A stretch of 64,000 nucleotides of DNA from an uncultured Bacteroidota bacterium (GCA_903831575.1 CAIKYB010000037.1:124001-188000); one strand, 5' to 3'; positions 1 through 7,295 are shown, counted from the first letter of the stretch. Translations and numbers: made by a program. The notes: generated from the letters alone by a model not told the origin.

Positions 1-200
1 ACTTCTAAAGCTTCTGATGTTTTTCCTTTGCACATTCCAAGTTTGCCATCCCAAACATCGGGTTGCACGTATCTTTTTGTGAACATGGCGAGCGATTGAC
101 CATTGATGGTAATTCGCATGTTAATGGGGCAGTCTCCGTTTTTTGTAGGACGGGATCTGTTGATGTAAAACATCAATCTGAAAGTTGTTTTTGACGACAT
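1..200 (-). CDS. Tyrosine-type integrase, N-terminal fragment (runs off the left edge)
   Basis: The minus strand opens with ATG at 198-200 and stays open to the window edge for 66 codons. The protein begins MSSKTTFRLMFYINRSR and continues with NGDCPINMRITINGQS and a W-D-G-K-L-G motif. This is the pattern of the arm-type DNA-binding domain at the N-terminus of Bacteroidota tyrosine recombinases: short beta strands, then 'W D . k . g . . k G k s'. The catalytic domain lies outside the window, so activity cannot be judged. The gene starts about 265 bp from the 3' end of tRNA-Ser and reads away from it, the usual arrangement when an integrative element sits beside a tRNA gene. The family call is fairly secure from the motif pattern; the link to the tRNA is inference. 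Confidence 0.75.
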   Translation of the reverse strand, partial: MSSKTTFRLMFYINRSRPTKNGDCPINMRITINGQSLAMFTKRYVQPDVWDGKLGMCKGKTSEALE

Positions 201-256
201 AATAATTTTATCAAATGGCCCCCCATTTTGAGTACAAATTTGATGACAAAATCTCG

Positions 257-350
257 AGTTGCAAAACGTCAAAACGAGACAGGACGCGACATTGAGCGAC
301 ATACTGTGACGTAATTGGTGTTTTTTTGGATTACGTCACAAGTTGCAAAA
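257..350. repeat. 10-bp direct repeat flanking an 11-bp inverted repeat near the integrase start
   Basis: The 10-mer AGTTGCAAAA occurs at 257-266 and again at 341-350. Between them, TGTGACGTAAT (305-315) and ATTACGTCACA (330-340) form a perfect 11-bp inverted repeat with a 14-nt spacer. The area lies between the integrase start and the tRNA-Ser gene, so integrase or excisionase binding sites, or an att region, are plausible. No function is shown. Confidence 0.6.
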
Positions 351-359
351 TAAATGTGT

Positions 360-385
360 CGTTTTATGGCGTTTTAAGTCGTTTT
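360..385. repeat. Three CGTTTT repeats phased at 10 bp
   Basis: CGTTTT occurs at 360-365, 370-375 and 380-385, exactly one helical turn apart. Inverted copies (AAAACG) occur at 263-268 and 271-276. The phasing and the opposed copies suggest protein-binding sites, possibly integrase arm sites. Its position upstream of the integrase is the only functional clue. Confidence 0.5.
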
Positions 386-407
386 CAGAGCCATATTTTC
401 CCATAAA

Positions 408-440
408 AAAACCCCGATTATCATTGATAATCAGGGTTTT
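408..440 (-). terminator. Intrinsic terminator downstream of tRNA-Ser
   Basis: Arms at 408-422 and 426-440 pair over 15 bp with one G-T wobble and a 3-nt loop. A-rich and T-rich ends give a U tract in the minus-strand transcript. It lies 25 nt past the tRNA 3' end. Confidence 0.75.
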
Positions 441-465
441 AGCTTATTTCTTGTTAGAAATGATG

Positions 466-550
466 CGGAGAGCGAGGGATTCGAACCCCCGGACCTGTAA
501 CAGTCAACAGTTTTCAAGACTGCCGCAATCGACCACTCTGCCAGCTCTCC
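466..550 (-). tRNA. tRNA-Ser (anticodon TGA)
   Basis: Read on the minus strand, a 7-bp acceptor stem GGAGAGC/GCTCTCC encloses a D arm, the anticodon loop CTTGAAA (anticodon TGA), a long variable arm typical of class II tRNAs, and a T arm containing GGTTCGAATCC. The discriminator base is G and CCA is not encoded. It reads serine UCA codons. A promoter lies immediately upstream (555-590) and a terminator downstream (408-440). Its 3' end faces the integrase fragment at 1-200. Confidence 0.95.
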
Positions 551-554
551 GCGG

Positions 555-590
555 CAAAAGTAAGGGTTAGATAATTCAGTAACAAAAAAT
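555..590 (-). promoter_or_regulatory. Promoter of tRNA-Ser (Bacteroidota type)
   Basis: On the minus strand TACTTTTG (positions 555-562) matches the Bacteroidota -7 box TAnnTTTG. A TTG within a T run at about 583-590 lies 20 nt further upstream. The predicted start falls at the tRNA 5' end. Confidence 0.55.
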
Positions 591-781
591 AGTGTAAGTT
601 TTTAATAAAAATCTTTTCGATTAATACATAAAAGTGAGAATAATATTGAATTTTCGATAAGATAATTGGTACATGAAGAAGGGATGTAGCATACTATGTA
701 CTTAGGTATCAATAAAAAGGCGGAGCTAATTTATAAATGATCAATTAATTTTAATTTTTTCCAAAAAGAATTTATCTGGGA

Positions 782-1267
782 TCACTTTAGGTCATCGCCA
801 CCAAAAGATAAAGGCAATAATAACCCTGCTTTTTCTATAATGAAGATCCTCCCTTCCATTCCACTCAATATTAATCGAATTGGATGTGTTGTTCTTTCCT
901 CATATTCATGCAAGGCTTGTCTGCACATGCCGCAAGGTGAAACAGGCTTGTTACTTATCCCATTTAAATTGTGATAAGCAATGGCCATGGTTTCAATTGG
1001 GATATTTGTAAAGAGCATTGCTGCAGAGGATAATAGTGTTCTTTCCGCACAAATACTTACTGGATAAGAAGCATTTTCTTGATTGGCACCATTTACGATT
1101 TCGCCATTTGAAAGTAAGGCAGTAGCCCCAACTAAAAAGTTACTATAAGGGGCGTATGCTTTACTGGTAATAGTTCTTGCAGATTCAAGTAAAGACCTGT
1201 CGGCAGCATTTAAATCTGCAATAGATTCGTATACTTCAAAATCAAAATGAATAGTTGCTTTTTGCAT
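782..1267 (-). CDS. cdd: Cytidine deaminase
   Basis: A 161-residue cytoplasmic enzyme that deaminates cytidine and deoxycytidine to uridine and deoxyuridine in pyrimidine salvage. The zinc site is complete: C73-A74-E75 in SICAERTLL, with Cys as first ligand and Glu as proton shuttle, and the PCGMC pair C112 and C115. NGANQENASYP upstream is the nucleoside-binding segment. The length fits the homotetrameric or dimeric CDA family (about 130-160 residues plus a short N-terminal extension). It follows lepB on the same strand, separated by a hairpin terminator. The start at 1267 is the only ATG that preserves the N-terminal helix. Confidence 0.93.
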   Translation of the reverse strand: MQKATIHFDFEVYESIADLNAADRSLLESARTITSKAYAPYSNFLVGATALLSNGEIVNGANQENASYPVSICAERTLLSSAAMLFTNIPIETMAIAYHNLNGISNKPVSPCGMCRQALHEYEERTTHPIRLILSGMEGRIFIIEKAGLLLPLSFGGDDLK

Positions 1268-1282
1268 AATTTACTTTTAGAT

Positions 1283-1313
1283 AAAAAATCCTCTTGCATT
1301 GCTGCAAAAGGAT
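1283..1313 (-). terminator. Intrinsic terminator between lepB and cdd
   Basis: Arms 1288-1298 and 1303-1313 pair over 11 bp with one wobble around a 4-nt loop, followed in the minus-strand transcript by a T run. It should end lepB transcripts. It sits only about 20 nt before the cdd start, so cdd depends on readthrough or on a promoter overlapping the hairpin. Confidence 0.7.
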
Positions 1314-1338
1314 GATACTAATATACAACTTTTTTATT

Positions 1339-2880
1339 TTAATTAATGAAACTAAATAATCTTTTCCATCTAGGTCCATTTTCCCAACTAAACCAAATCA
1401 TAGACGCTTTACCTACAATATGGTCTTCTGGAACAAATCCCCAATACCTACTATCCAACGAATTGTGGCGATTATCACCCATCATCCAATAATAATTCAT
1501 CTTGAATGTATAAGTAGTAGATTGCTTTCCATTAATGAAATATTGACCATTGATATTTTCGAATTTATTCCCTTCGTATACTTGAATGACGCGTTGGTAA
1601 CGAATAAGATTATCCGCATTTAAGGTAATGGTCTCTCCTTTTTTCGGAATGATAATTGGGCCGTAATTATCAGCAGACCATTTTATAGTAGAATCTAAAA
1701 CATAATAAGGGAATAACTGGTTATCTGGCTCCATGATAAAATCGGAAAGTTTATAGCCCTGAGGAAGTTTTAAATTCTTTTTTTCTGCATTCGTTATATT
1801 TACTAATATGGTATTAGGTATTCCCATGTCTCTTATATCTCCAATATCCTCTCCAGCGTGTATTTTTATACCCATCTCTTTGAGTTGGTCCTGATCCAGC
1901 ATGACATTCGAAGGCGTTTCTAATTTATAATATCTTTCTGATTCAGGGAAAAAGTCTTGAGGTTTGTTATTTAGGAATACTTTTCCATTTACTATTTTCA
2001 AAGTATCTCCTCCAATGGCAACACATCTTTTGATAAAATTTTCTCTTTTATCTACTGGCCTGGTAATAATTAAATCTCCGTAATCCTGCCAAACTTTTTC
2101 TCTTGCCTGATTGAAATCTCCATTATAGTTTTTTGCATACTCTCTAATAGCTTGATAGTAGGTCACCCTGCTTCCGAAGTTTTGTTCGTCATTTATTAAA
2201 GTGTCGTTTACGGGGAAGTTAAAAACCACTACATCATTTCTTTTTACAGGGCTAGCTAACCATCTGGTATAGGGTAATGAAATTATTTCTGAATACGATT
2301 TGGAATTTGTAATTGGCATAGTGTGATGAACAAAAGGCATTGCTATTGGAGTATTGGGCAATCTTGGCCCGTAGCTAAATTTGCTTACAAAAAGGAAGTC
2401 ACTAACCAGTAAAGTTTTTTCCATCGAAGGTGTAGGAATAGTATAAGCTTCAAAAATAAATGTGCGTATAATCGTAGCCGCTACGATAGCAAAAAAAGCG
2501 GCATCAACCCACTCTCTTGCGGCAGATTTTTTATAATTGTCCACTACGATTTTCCCTGCATATTTTTCATTTTTTGAGTGTCCTAAATAAGGGAAATAAA
2601 TAAATGGAAACAAAACAGTTGCGCCATGATGTAAAAAACCAAATCTGCCAAAGTGTTCAACGAATTTTATGGTTATCCAAATGGTAATGAATTGACCTCC
2701 AATTGGAATGAATTGTAAAATAAACCAATACTTTTTCAGCCCCATTAATTTCACCATACACCAAGTATTGTAAAAAGGGATAAAAGCCTTCCATTTATCA
2801 ATACCCGCTTTGTTGAACATTCCAGATAAACCGATATGCCATCCTATGGTGCAAATAATAAAAATAATCCAACCTGTCAT
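1339..2880 (-). CDS. lepB: Signal peptidase I, enlarged Bacteroidota form
   Basis: This 513-residue inner-membrane serine protease removes signal peptides from secreted proteins. Residues 1-100 form several hydrophobic segments resembling a DUF5684-type membrane domain. A transmembrane anchor then lies at about 125-146, followed by the peptidase fold: nucleophile Ser152 in PTPSMEKTL, general-base Lys284 in NFIKRCVAIGGD, and box E with GDNRHNSLDSR near 467-477. The protein is much longer than Escherichia coli LepB because of the N-terminal membrane domain and a large insertion between the Ser and Lys boxes. Both are familiar in this phylum. A TATTTTTG box at about 2900-2907 may be its promoter. 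Confidence 0.93.
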   Translation of the reverse strand: MTGWIIFIICTIGWHIGLSGMFNKAGIDKWKAFIPFYNTWCMVKLMGLKKYWFILQFIPIGGQFITIWITIKFVEHFGRFGFLHHGATVLFPFIYFPYLGHSKNEKYAGKIVVDNYKKSAAREWVDAAFFAIVAATIIRTFIFEAYTIPTPSMEKTLLVSDFLFVSKFSYGPRLPNTPIAMPFVHHTMPITNSKSYSEIISLPYTRWLASPVKRNDVVVFNFPVNDTLINDEQNFGSRVTYYQAIREYAKNYNGDFNQAREKVWQDYGDLIITRPVDKRENFIKRCVAIGGDTLKIVNGKVFLNNKPQDFFPESERYYKLETPSNVMLDQDQLKEMGIKIHAGEDIGDIRDMGIPNTILVNITNAEKKNLKLPQGYKLSDFIMEPDNQLFPYYVLDSTIKWSADNYGPIIIPKKGETITLNADNLIRYQRVIQVYEGNKFENINGQYFINGKQSTTYTFKMNYYWMMGDNRHNSLDSRYWGFVPEDHIVGKASMIWFSWENGPRWKRLFSFIN

Positions 2881-3007
2881 TTTATATAATTTTAGTGATC
2901 AAAAATAAGGTAGTTTTTTGCAATCTCTCGCCTTATTGTAATTTTCTTTAGTTTATAACATTTTTTTAGCCAGCATATTATCAATACTACAACGAGAGTA
3001 TATTCGA

Positions 3008-3039
3008 TTTTGAATGTAATTTATTTGACCATAAATTTG
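3008..3039 (+). promoter_or_regulatory. Promoter of tRNA-Pro
   Basis: TTTTG at 3008-3012 and TAAATTTG at 3032-3039 are separated by 19 nt, an excellent fit to the Bacteroidota -33/-7 consensus. The tRNA begins 14 nt downstream. The annotated stop codon of the recombinase (3021-3023, minus strand) lies inside this promoter. Confidence 0.7.
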
Positions 3040-4721
3040 CTTTCACATTTTTTCGGGATGTAGCGCAGCCCGGTAGCGCACACGTCTGGGGGGCGTGGGG
3101 TCGCAAGTTCGAATCTTGTCATCCCGACATTACTTCCAAAATGACAATCCAAAAACGGGTTGTCATTTTTAGTTTCAGCTAAAACCCTTGCCTGTACTGC
3201 AATTTCGCGGAATAAGGTATTAACTCTAATAGTTCGAACTCTATCATTTTTCTTATCATACAACATTCCTTCCGGAAACAGCAAGTATTGTAATTGTTGC
3301 TTCTCATAGTAATCTGATGAAATCCACAACTGGCTTATATTTTCAGCGATATTCAAACCCTTTTCAACTGCTTTTTCAAGGTTCGAACTCATGTCGGCAT
3401 ATGTCTTCGTTTCTTTCTTAAGTTGTGCGAGTTCATCTCTGTATTTTGATGAGAATTTATCGTACTGCTCTTTCGTGATTTCATTCAAAACAAAACGCTC
3501 CTCCATTTTATCAATGTTGTTTTGTAATTCGGTTACTCGTTTTTTATTTACCACCTCATCAACTTTGTTATCATCAAAATACTTTGACAATTTTTGATTC
3601 AGTATTGTCTTTAATTTTTCCCTACTTGAATTATCATACTCAAACGATTGAAGTAGTTTTTCAAAATGGCTATTCAATTTTTTGGCTGAAATATTGATAT
3701 TGGTTCCTGCATCTCTTGTCTTGTAATAAAACAGTTTTTTCTTTTTATTTTGATAGCCGGTAAATGGGCTGTTACTAAACATATCCCTCACGAAAACTTT
3801 CAATGGTAATTCATCCACATTTAATTTTTTTGGTACACCGCTGATTGCATTTTGTTTGCTGATGTTATTTGCTTTTAAAAAAGTATCATCATTGATTAAT
3901 GCTGGATGTTTTCCGGGAATTAATTCGCCGGGTAATAGTGAACTATACACATAACCACAATAAAAAGGATTCGCAAAAATCCAAGCAATGTAACGAAGTG
4001 TGACTGTTAATCCTTTCAACGCTAATTTGTCGATAATTTGCTGATTGCTCAATTTACCTGATGCTTTCCATTCAAAAGCTCTGCGAAGCATTTTACCCTC
4101 ATCATTGACAATGTATATATGCTTGTCTGCGGTTGCATACTTTACGGTATTGGTGTATCCACGAGGTGTGGCATAAGGCCAAAATCCTTTTTTAATCATC
4201 GACTTTGTTCCAGATATACTTTTATCCCGACGCATATCATTATCGAGTTTGCTTAAAAGCATGTATAGGTTTTCCTGAAAACTTCCTGTGGGCGTAAATG
4301 AATCTACTTCTTGTGTGACTGCGATAATCTTGACACCCAGCTTCTTTAAATTCTCCAACAGAAATATTCCATTTGCACCCGAACGAGAAAATCGGTCGTA
4401 ACTATAAATCAATATTGCAGAAACGGATTTGTCTTTCGCAATATCAGATAACATTCTCTTGAACTCTTTTCGTTCATCCGTTTTCGCAGATTCGTAGGTT
4501 CCACCATATTTGTTTTTAATAACCAGATTGTTTTTTAAGGCATGTTCATCCAATCTTTCGAATTGCCAAGCCAAACTATTACCGTTTACCATTTGGTCTC
4601 TTGACGATACCCTATCGTAAGTGAAACAAACATTACCGGAACGTGGAGACACTACTTTCGAAACAGGGTTAAGCCTTTTAGCCATTAGTTCCTCCAGCAC
4701 AGATTTGTTATTCATTCTCAT
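3021..4721 (-). CDS. Large serine recombinase (site-specific integrase), tail antisense to tRNA-Pro
   Basis: 566 residues. Residues 31-170 are the resolvase catalytic domain, with nucleophile Ser39 in YDRVSSRDQ and the arginine-rich helix YSYDRFSRSG. The Recombinase domain (GTKSMIKKGFWPYATPRGY, NPFYCGYVY) spans about 170-290, and a coiled coil lies near 390-440. The position normally holding a CxxC zinc ribbon (307-345, ending TGYQNKKKK then FYYK) has no cysteines. The last 35 residues (from V532, starting VGMTRFELATPRPPDV) are the antisense translation of tRNA-Pro and its promoter, so this tail comes from the host target rather than from the recombinase family. The start overlaps the preceding 58-codon ORF, which suggests coupled translation. 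Probable role: integration and excision of the 3119-12336 element. Confidence 0.85.
   Translation of the reverse strand: MRMNNKSVLEELMAKRLNPVSKVVSPRSGNVCFTYDRVSSRDQMVNGNSLAWQFERLDEHALKNNLVIKNKYGGTYESAKTDERKEFKRMLSDIAKDKSVSAILIYSYDRFSRSGANGIFLLENLKKLGVKIIAVTQEVDSFTPTGSFQENLYMLLSKLDNDMRRDKSISGTKSMIKKGFWPYATPRGYTNTVKYATADKHIYIVNDEGKMLRRAFEWKASGKLSNQQIIDKLALKGLTVTLRYIAWIFANPFYCGYVYSSLLPGELIPGKHPALINDDTFLKANNISKQNAISGVPKKLNVDELPLKVFVRDMFSNSPFTGYQNKKKKLFYYKTRDAGTNINISAKKLNSHFEKLLQSFEYDNSSREKLKTILNQKLSKYFDDNKVDEVVNKKRVTELQNNIDKMEERFVLNEITKEQYDKFSSKYRDELAQLKKETKTYADMSSNLEKAVEKGLNIAENISQLWISSDYYEKQQLQYLLFPEGMLYDKKNDRVRTIRVNTLFREIAVQARVLAETKNDNPFLDCHFGSNVGMTRFELATPRPPDVCATGLRYIPKKCESKFMVK
3054..3127 (+). 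tRNA. tRNA-Pro (anticodon GGG)
   Basis: Acceptor stem CGGGATG/CATCCCG, D arm, anticodon stem CACGT/GCGTG with loop CTGGGGG (anticodon GGG), and a T arm with AGTTCGAATCT. The discriminator is A and CCA is not encoded. It reads proline CCC/CCU codons. The tRNA lies entirely within, and opposite to, the annotated 3' end of the serine recombinase gene. Its last nine bases plus two following bases recur at 12326-12336. Confidence 0.95.
3119..3129. other. Candidate attL core (end of tRNA-Pro)
   Basis: TCATCCCGACA covers the acceptor-stem 3' strand, the discriminator and two bases beyond. It is identical to 12326-12336. Confidence 0.55.
3138..3169 (+). terminator. Terminator-like hairpin after tRNA-Pro, inside the recombinase gene
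   Basis: AAAATGACAA (3138-3147) pairs perfectly with TTGTCATTTT (3160-3169), with CC/GG extending the stem inward and a T run at the end. It lies 10 nt past tRNA-Pro on the element side, so the inserted DNA appears to bring its own tRNA terminator, encoded within recombinase codons. Confidence 0.65.
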
Positions 4722-4884
4722 TATCGTAATTTTCTTTTAGTAATAATGCAACGATGATATCAGCAAACGTATCAAGCTGCTCATCAATTGTTGCGATATT
4801 TTGGTTATTCTCTAATTCAAATTCTTGTTTTTTCGCATCGGTGGTTTCGTTTTTTATCCGATGTTTTGTTGTAGAATCCCTCAT
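4708..4884 (-). CDS. Small 58-residue ORF overlapping the recombinase start
   Basis: ATG at 4882-4884, stop at 4708-4710. The protein starts MRDSTTKHRIKNETTDAKK, is very hydrophilic for 40 residues, and has a hydrophobic stretch DTFADIIVALLL followed by an acidic tail. Its stop codon lies inside the first codons of the recombinase in another frame (overlap 4708-4721), as in translationally coupled genes. I do not recognise the family. Candidate roles are a recombination directionality factor or a small accessory protein, both speculative. The short open frame could be chance, but the overlap with the recombinase start argues for a real gene. Confidence 0.5.
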   Translation of the reverse strand: MRDSTTKHRIKNETTDAKKQEFELENNQNIATIDEQLDTFADIIVALLLKENYDNENE

Positions 4885-4969
4885 TGTTTTTCAATGATTG
4901 GGATTGTAAGTGAGTTTGTCTCACATTACGCTCATTTTATAAATACGACTGAGGACTTCAGTACATTTT

Positions 4970-5935
4970 TTAAAGTTTTACCAATTCTGTTTGTTCGAAA
5001 TATTGGATGTTTCCATCTCTGGTTTTTATGATAACATCCTTGAAATTTCCCTTCTTGCGCAAATCGTAAATTTCTTTTTGCATTTCCGCTAAATCCATAT
5101 CTTTTTTTATTGAGGCAGTAGCTACACCGTTTTCGCTGATTCGTATCGTTACCTCTTTTACATTGTTATCCAAAAACAAATTCCGAAGTGCATTTACCGA
5201 TTTTTCGGAAACCATCGCACCTATTTCTGTTTTCGAAAAATACTCGTGAGTACCCGATAATTCCAAAATCACTTTTCGAACATTTACACAGGCAATCGTA
5301 TTGTCCGATAAAAATGTATGAAGTTTCGGTATTTCCGTAAAGGAATCTCCGAAAAGTAAATTCAAATCAATTACATCTATTTTACCATTTGCGGTAATAA
5401 CAAGTGAATGGTTTGCTCTCGTCATTATTATCGAATACAAATACAACGAAAACAACGACAACTGAATCGATTCAAATGCTTTTATGACTTCATCCGACTT
5501 TTCGATTCTATTTACTACGCCTAACTTCTTTTTTAAGTCAACTTCTTCAGTAGGATCATCGACTAATTCATTTAATTTATCGATATACTCTTCGATAAAT
5601 TTTTTTTTAAAAAACAATTCCTTTAGGATTTTTAATTTTTCGATACTAACACCGATACTTCGGTATTCAAGTAAAATTTTTAGCCAACAGGTTTCGATAA
5701 AACTGAAACGATTCCACGATTTATCATCGTGCGGAAATGGTAACAACTCGTGCTGTTTCCAAGCGTAAAGTAACTTTCGGTCGAAGCCAATTCCCATTTC
5801 GGTTACTTTGAGTTTTCTATCAGCCATTTTCATCAGATTTTCGAAGAGTACTTCCGGATTTTCCGTAAGCATCATTCTCATATTGTCGATTTGGAATGAT
5901 TCGATTTCCTCCTTAAGTATATCATGTCCTTTCAT
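4970..5935 (-). CDS. MerR-like DNA-binding regulator of the element
   Basis: 321 residues from the ATG at 5933-5935, beginning MKGHDILKEEIESF. Residues about 45-115 resemble a MerR-type winged helix: FDRKLLYAWKQHELLPF, then WNRFSFIETCWLKIL and EYRSIGVSIEKLK. This is the 'Y.W...gLl....r.f...dl..l..I..lr..G.sl..ik' pattern. The remaining 200 residues, with FESIQLSLFSLYLY and a final KTRDGNIQYFEQTE, match nothing I know. A start 11 codons upstream is possible, but a Bacteroidota -7 box (5941-5948) directly precedes the chosen ATG, so the longer start would fall upstream of the promoter. It lies ahead of the small ORF and recombinase on the same strand and probably controls them. Confidence 0.6.
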   Translation of the reverse strand: MKGHDILKEEIESFQIDNMRMMLTENPEVLFENLMKMADRKLKVTEMGIGFDRKLLYAWKQHELLPFPHDDKSWNRFSFIETCWLKILLEYRSIGVSIEKLKILKELFFKKKFIEEYIDKLNELVDDPTEEVDLKKKLGVVNRIEKSDEVIKAFESIQLSLFSLYLYSIIMTRANHSLVITANGKIDVIDLNLLFGDSFTEIPKLHTFLSDNTIACVNVRKVILELSGTHEYFSKTEIGAMVSEKSVNALRNLFLDNNVKEVTIRISENGVATASIKKDMDLAEMQKEIYDLRKKGNFKDVIIKTRDGNIQYFEQTELVKL

Positions 5936-5940
5936 ATAGA

Positions 5941-5972
5941 CAAATATATAAAATTTGGAACAAAACAAGAAA
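5941..5972 (-). promoter_or_regulatory. Probable promoter of the MerR-like gene
   Basis: Minus-strand TATATTTG (5941-5948) matches TAnnTTTG, with TTG about 17-18 nt upstream. The predicted transcript would begin at or next to the start codon, so the message may be leaderless. Confidence 0.5.
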
Positions 5973-5982
5973 AAATTATTAA

Positions 5983-6016
5983 TACGTAGTAAATGTGTAA
6001 ATATGTAGTAAAATGT
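5983..6016. repeat. Two 19-bp-spaced copies of a GTAGTAAA(A)TGT motif
   Basis: TACGTAGTAAATGT (5983-5996) and TATGTAGTAAAATGT (6002-6016) repeat at about two helical turns, between the divergent MerR-like and ribbon-helix-helix genes. Operator sites for either regulator are plausible. Confidence 0.45.
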
Positions 6017-6056
6017 AGGAATAAGCAGTCACAGAATGTGGAAAAATATTTTTTAT

Positions 6057-6078
6057 TATGTCTATAATATTAGACATA
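6057..6078. promoter_or_regulatory. Inverted repeat, candidate operator
   Basis: TATGTCTA (6057-6064) and TAGACATA (6071-6078) are a perfect 8-bp inverted repeat with a 6-bp AT spacer. It lies in the gene-free stretch 5936-6255, which otherwise holds only AT-rich sequence and two scattered CTGTAAACA words. It could be an operator for the ribbon-helix-helix protein encoded at 6256. Confidence 0.45.
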
Positions 6079-6255
6079 AATGTTTTAAATTTACATCCAG
6101 AGGTAATAACTATGAAAAAAAATGAAGTAATCTGCCGTTTACATCTGTTTCCTTTAGATTTTTTTCTATTCTACCTCACAGAAAACTGCTGTAAACAAAG
6201 AAAAAAAATAGAGAATTCAGCAGATAACACCTGTAAACATTAAATACATATAGAT

Positions 6256-6507
6256 ATGGAATCTACAAAAGTGGTATCATTAAGAATAGATCGTAATAGA
6301 TACGATAAAATTTTGATTTTTTGTAACAAAAATAAAATTCCCTTCAGCGAATGGATGGAAGGTCGATTAGCGATTGCAGATGATAGCGACGAAATGATTA
6401 GTAAGATTTGTGAGATTATCGAAAAAGCAATTGATAATATAGATTATATGCCAGCAGCTGCTAAAAGGAAGTTGAATAGTTTGTTGCGGGTTTTGAAGAG
6501 GGAATAA
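6256..6507 (+). CDS. Small ribbon-helix-helix-like DNA-binding protein
   Basis: 83 residues. STKVVSLRIDRNRYDKI looks like the beta strand and first helix of an Arc/MetJ/CopG fold (V-S-L-R-I-D then a helix), followed by NKNKIPFSEWMEGRLA as turn and second helix. The C-terminal half is a charged helix ending KRKLNSLLRVLKRE. Such proteins act as dimeric repressors or as antitoxins, but no toxin gene lies next to it. It is divergent from the MerR-like gene and upstream of the cargo genes, so it probably regulates element functions. The fold call is by eye only. Confidence 0.5.
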   Translation: MESTKVVSLRIDRNRYDKILIFCNKNKIPFSEWMEGRLAIADDSDEMISKICEIIEKAIDNIDYMPAAAKRKLNSLLRVLKRE

Positions 6508-6670
6508 TATGGTTTTGTTATTTTTTACTATCGCTAGTTGTTTCATTTAAATCAGCTGCAATAGACAAAGCCCTATGCCAATCCACCAACTGGCAGACAA
6601 ATCATTACACATCAGCAGTTCATCATTTCAGCAAGACAAACTAACTTCGCCAAACAACAACAGAAGAAAG

Positions 6671-7279
6671 ATGAAATTTTACATTGCCATAATGAGTATT
6701 ATACTTTTAGCATCTTGCAAACAATCAGCTAAACAATTACCTATTTTAGGCAATCCCATAATTATAGGTAAAGACACTACTTACCCAACTATCGCTAATT
6801 TTTCTCTTACTAATCAGGATGGGCAGTCAGTGACAAATAAAACTTTTGACAATAAAATTTATGTCGCCGATTTCATATTTCTTTCCTGCCCGACTATCTG
6901 CCCCAAAATGACAAAAGAATTGTACAATGCCTATTTGCCATTTGTAACAGACGAACGAGTTGGTTTCATTTCACACACTATAGATCCAGAACATGACAGC
7001 ATCCCAATGTTAAAAGCTTATGCAACTAATTTAGGCGTTTCATCATCCAAATGGCATTTTGTAACAGGTAACCAGGATAGTATTATGAACCTATCTGAAC
7101 ATTTTTATTTCAATGCAGCATACCCTGATAGTAGTTCGCCGGGGGGATTTACGCATAGTGGCGGCTTACTATTAATAGATAAGAACCGCCACATACGCGG
7201 TGTTTATAACAGTACTAAACCCGAAGAAACTCAACGTCTTATAGGCGACATTAAAAAACTTCTAAAAGAACAATTTTAG
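6671..7279 (+). CDS. SCO1/SenC family copper chaperone, lipoprotein
   Basis: 202 residues from the ATG at 6671, preceded by a purine-rich AGAAGAAAG. An in-frame ATG at 6575 would add 32 residues that mask the signal peptide. MKFYIAIMSIILLASC is a lipoprotein signal with the lipidated Cys at 16. The thioredoxin-like domain has the copper-binding CPTIC (C73, C77) and the conserved His162 in GGFTHSGG, so all three ligands of the SCO family are present. Family members deliver copper to the CuA site of cytochrome c oxidase or act as periplasmic thiol reductases. First gene of the cargo set, 16 nt before the next ORF. Confidence 0.88.
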   Translation: MKFYIAIMSIILLASCKQSAKQLPILGNPIIIGKDTTYPTIANFSLTNQDGQSVTNKTFDNKIYVADFIFLSCPTICPKMTKELYNAYLPFVTDERVGFISHTIDPEHDSIPMLKAYATNLGVSSSKWHFVTGNQDSIMNLSEHFYFNAAYPDSSSPGGFTHSGGLLLIDKNRHIRGVYNSTKPEETQRLIGDIKKLLKEQF

Positions 7280-7295
7280 TCATACTTTTGCAACG

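Noticed and set aside
343..570. 75-codon open frame on the + strand
   Set aside because: It is the antisense translation of tRNA-Ser and its terminator.
6058..6243. 61-codon + strand frame ahead of the RHH gene
   Set aside because: It begins inside the inverted repeat, has a composition typical of AT-rich noncoding DNA and resembles no protein.
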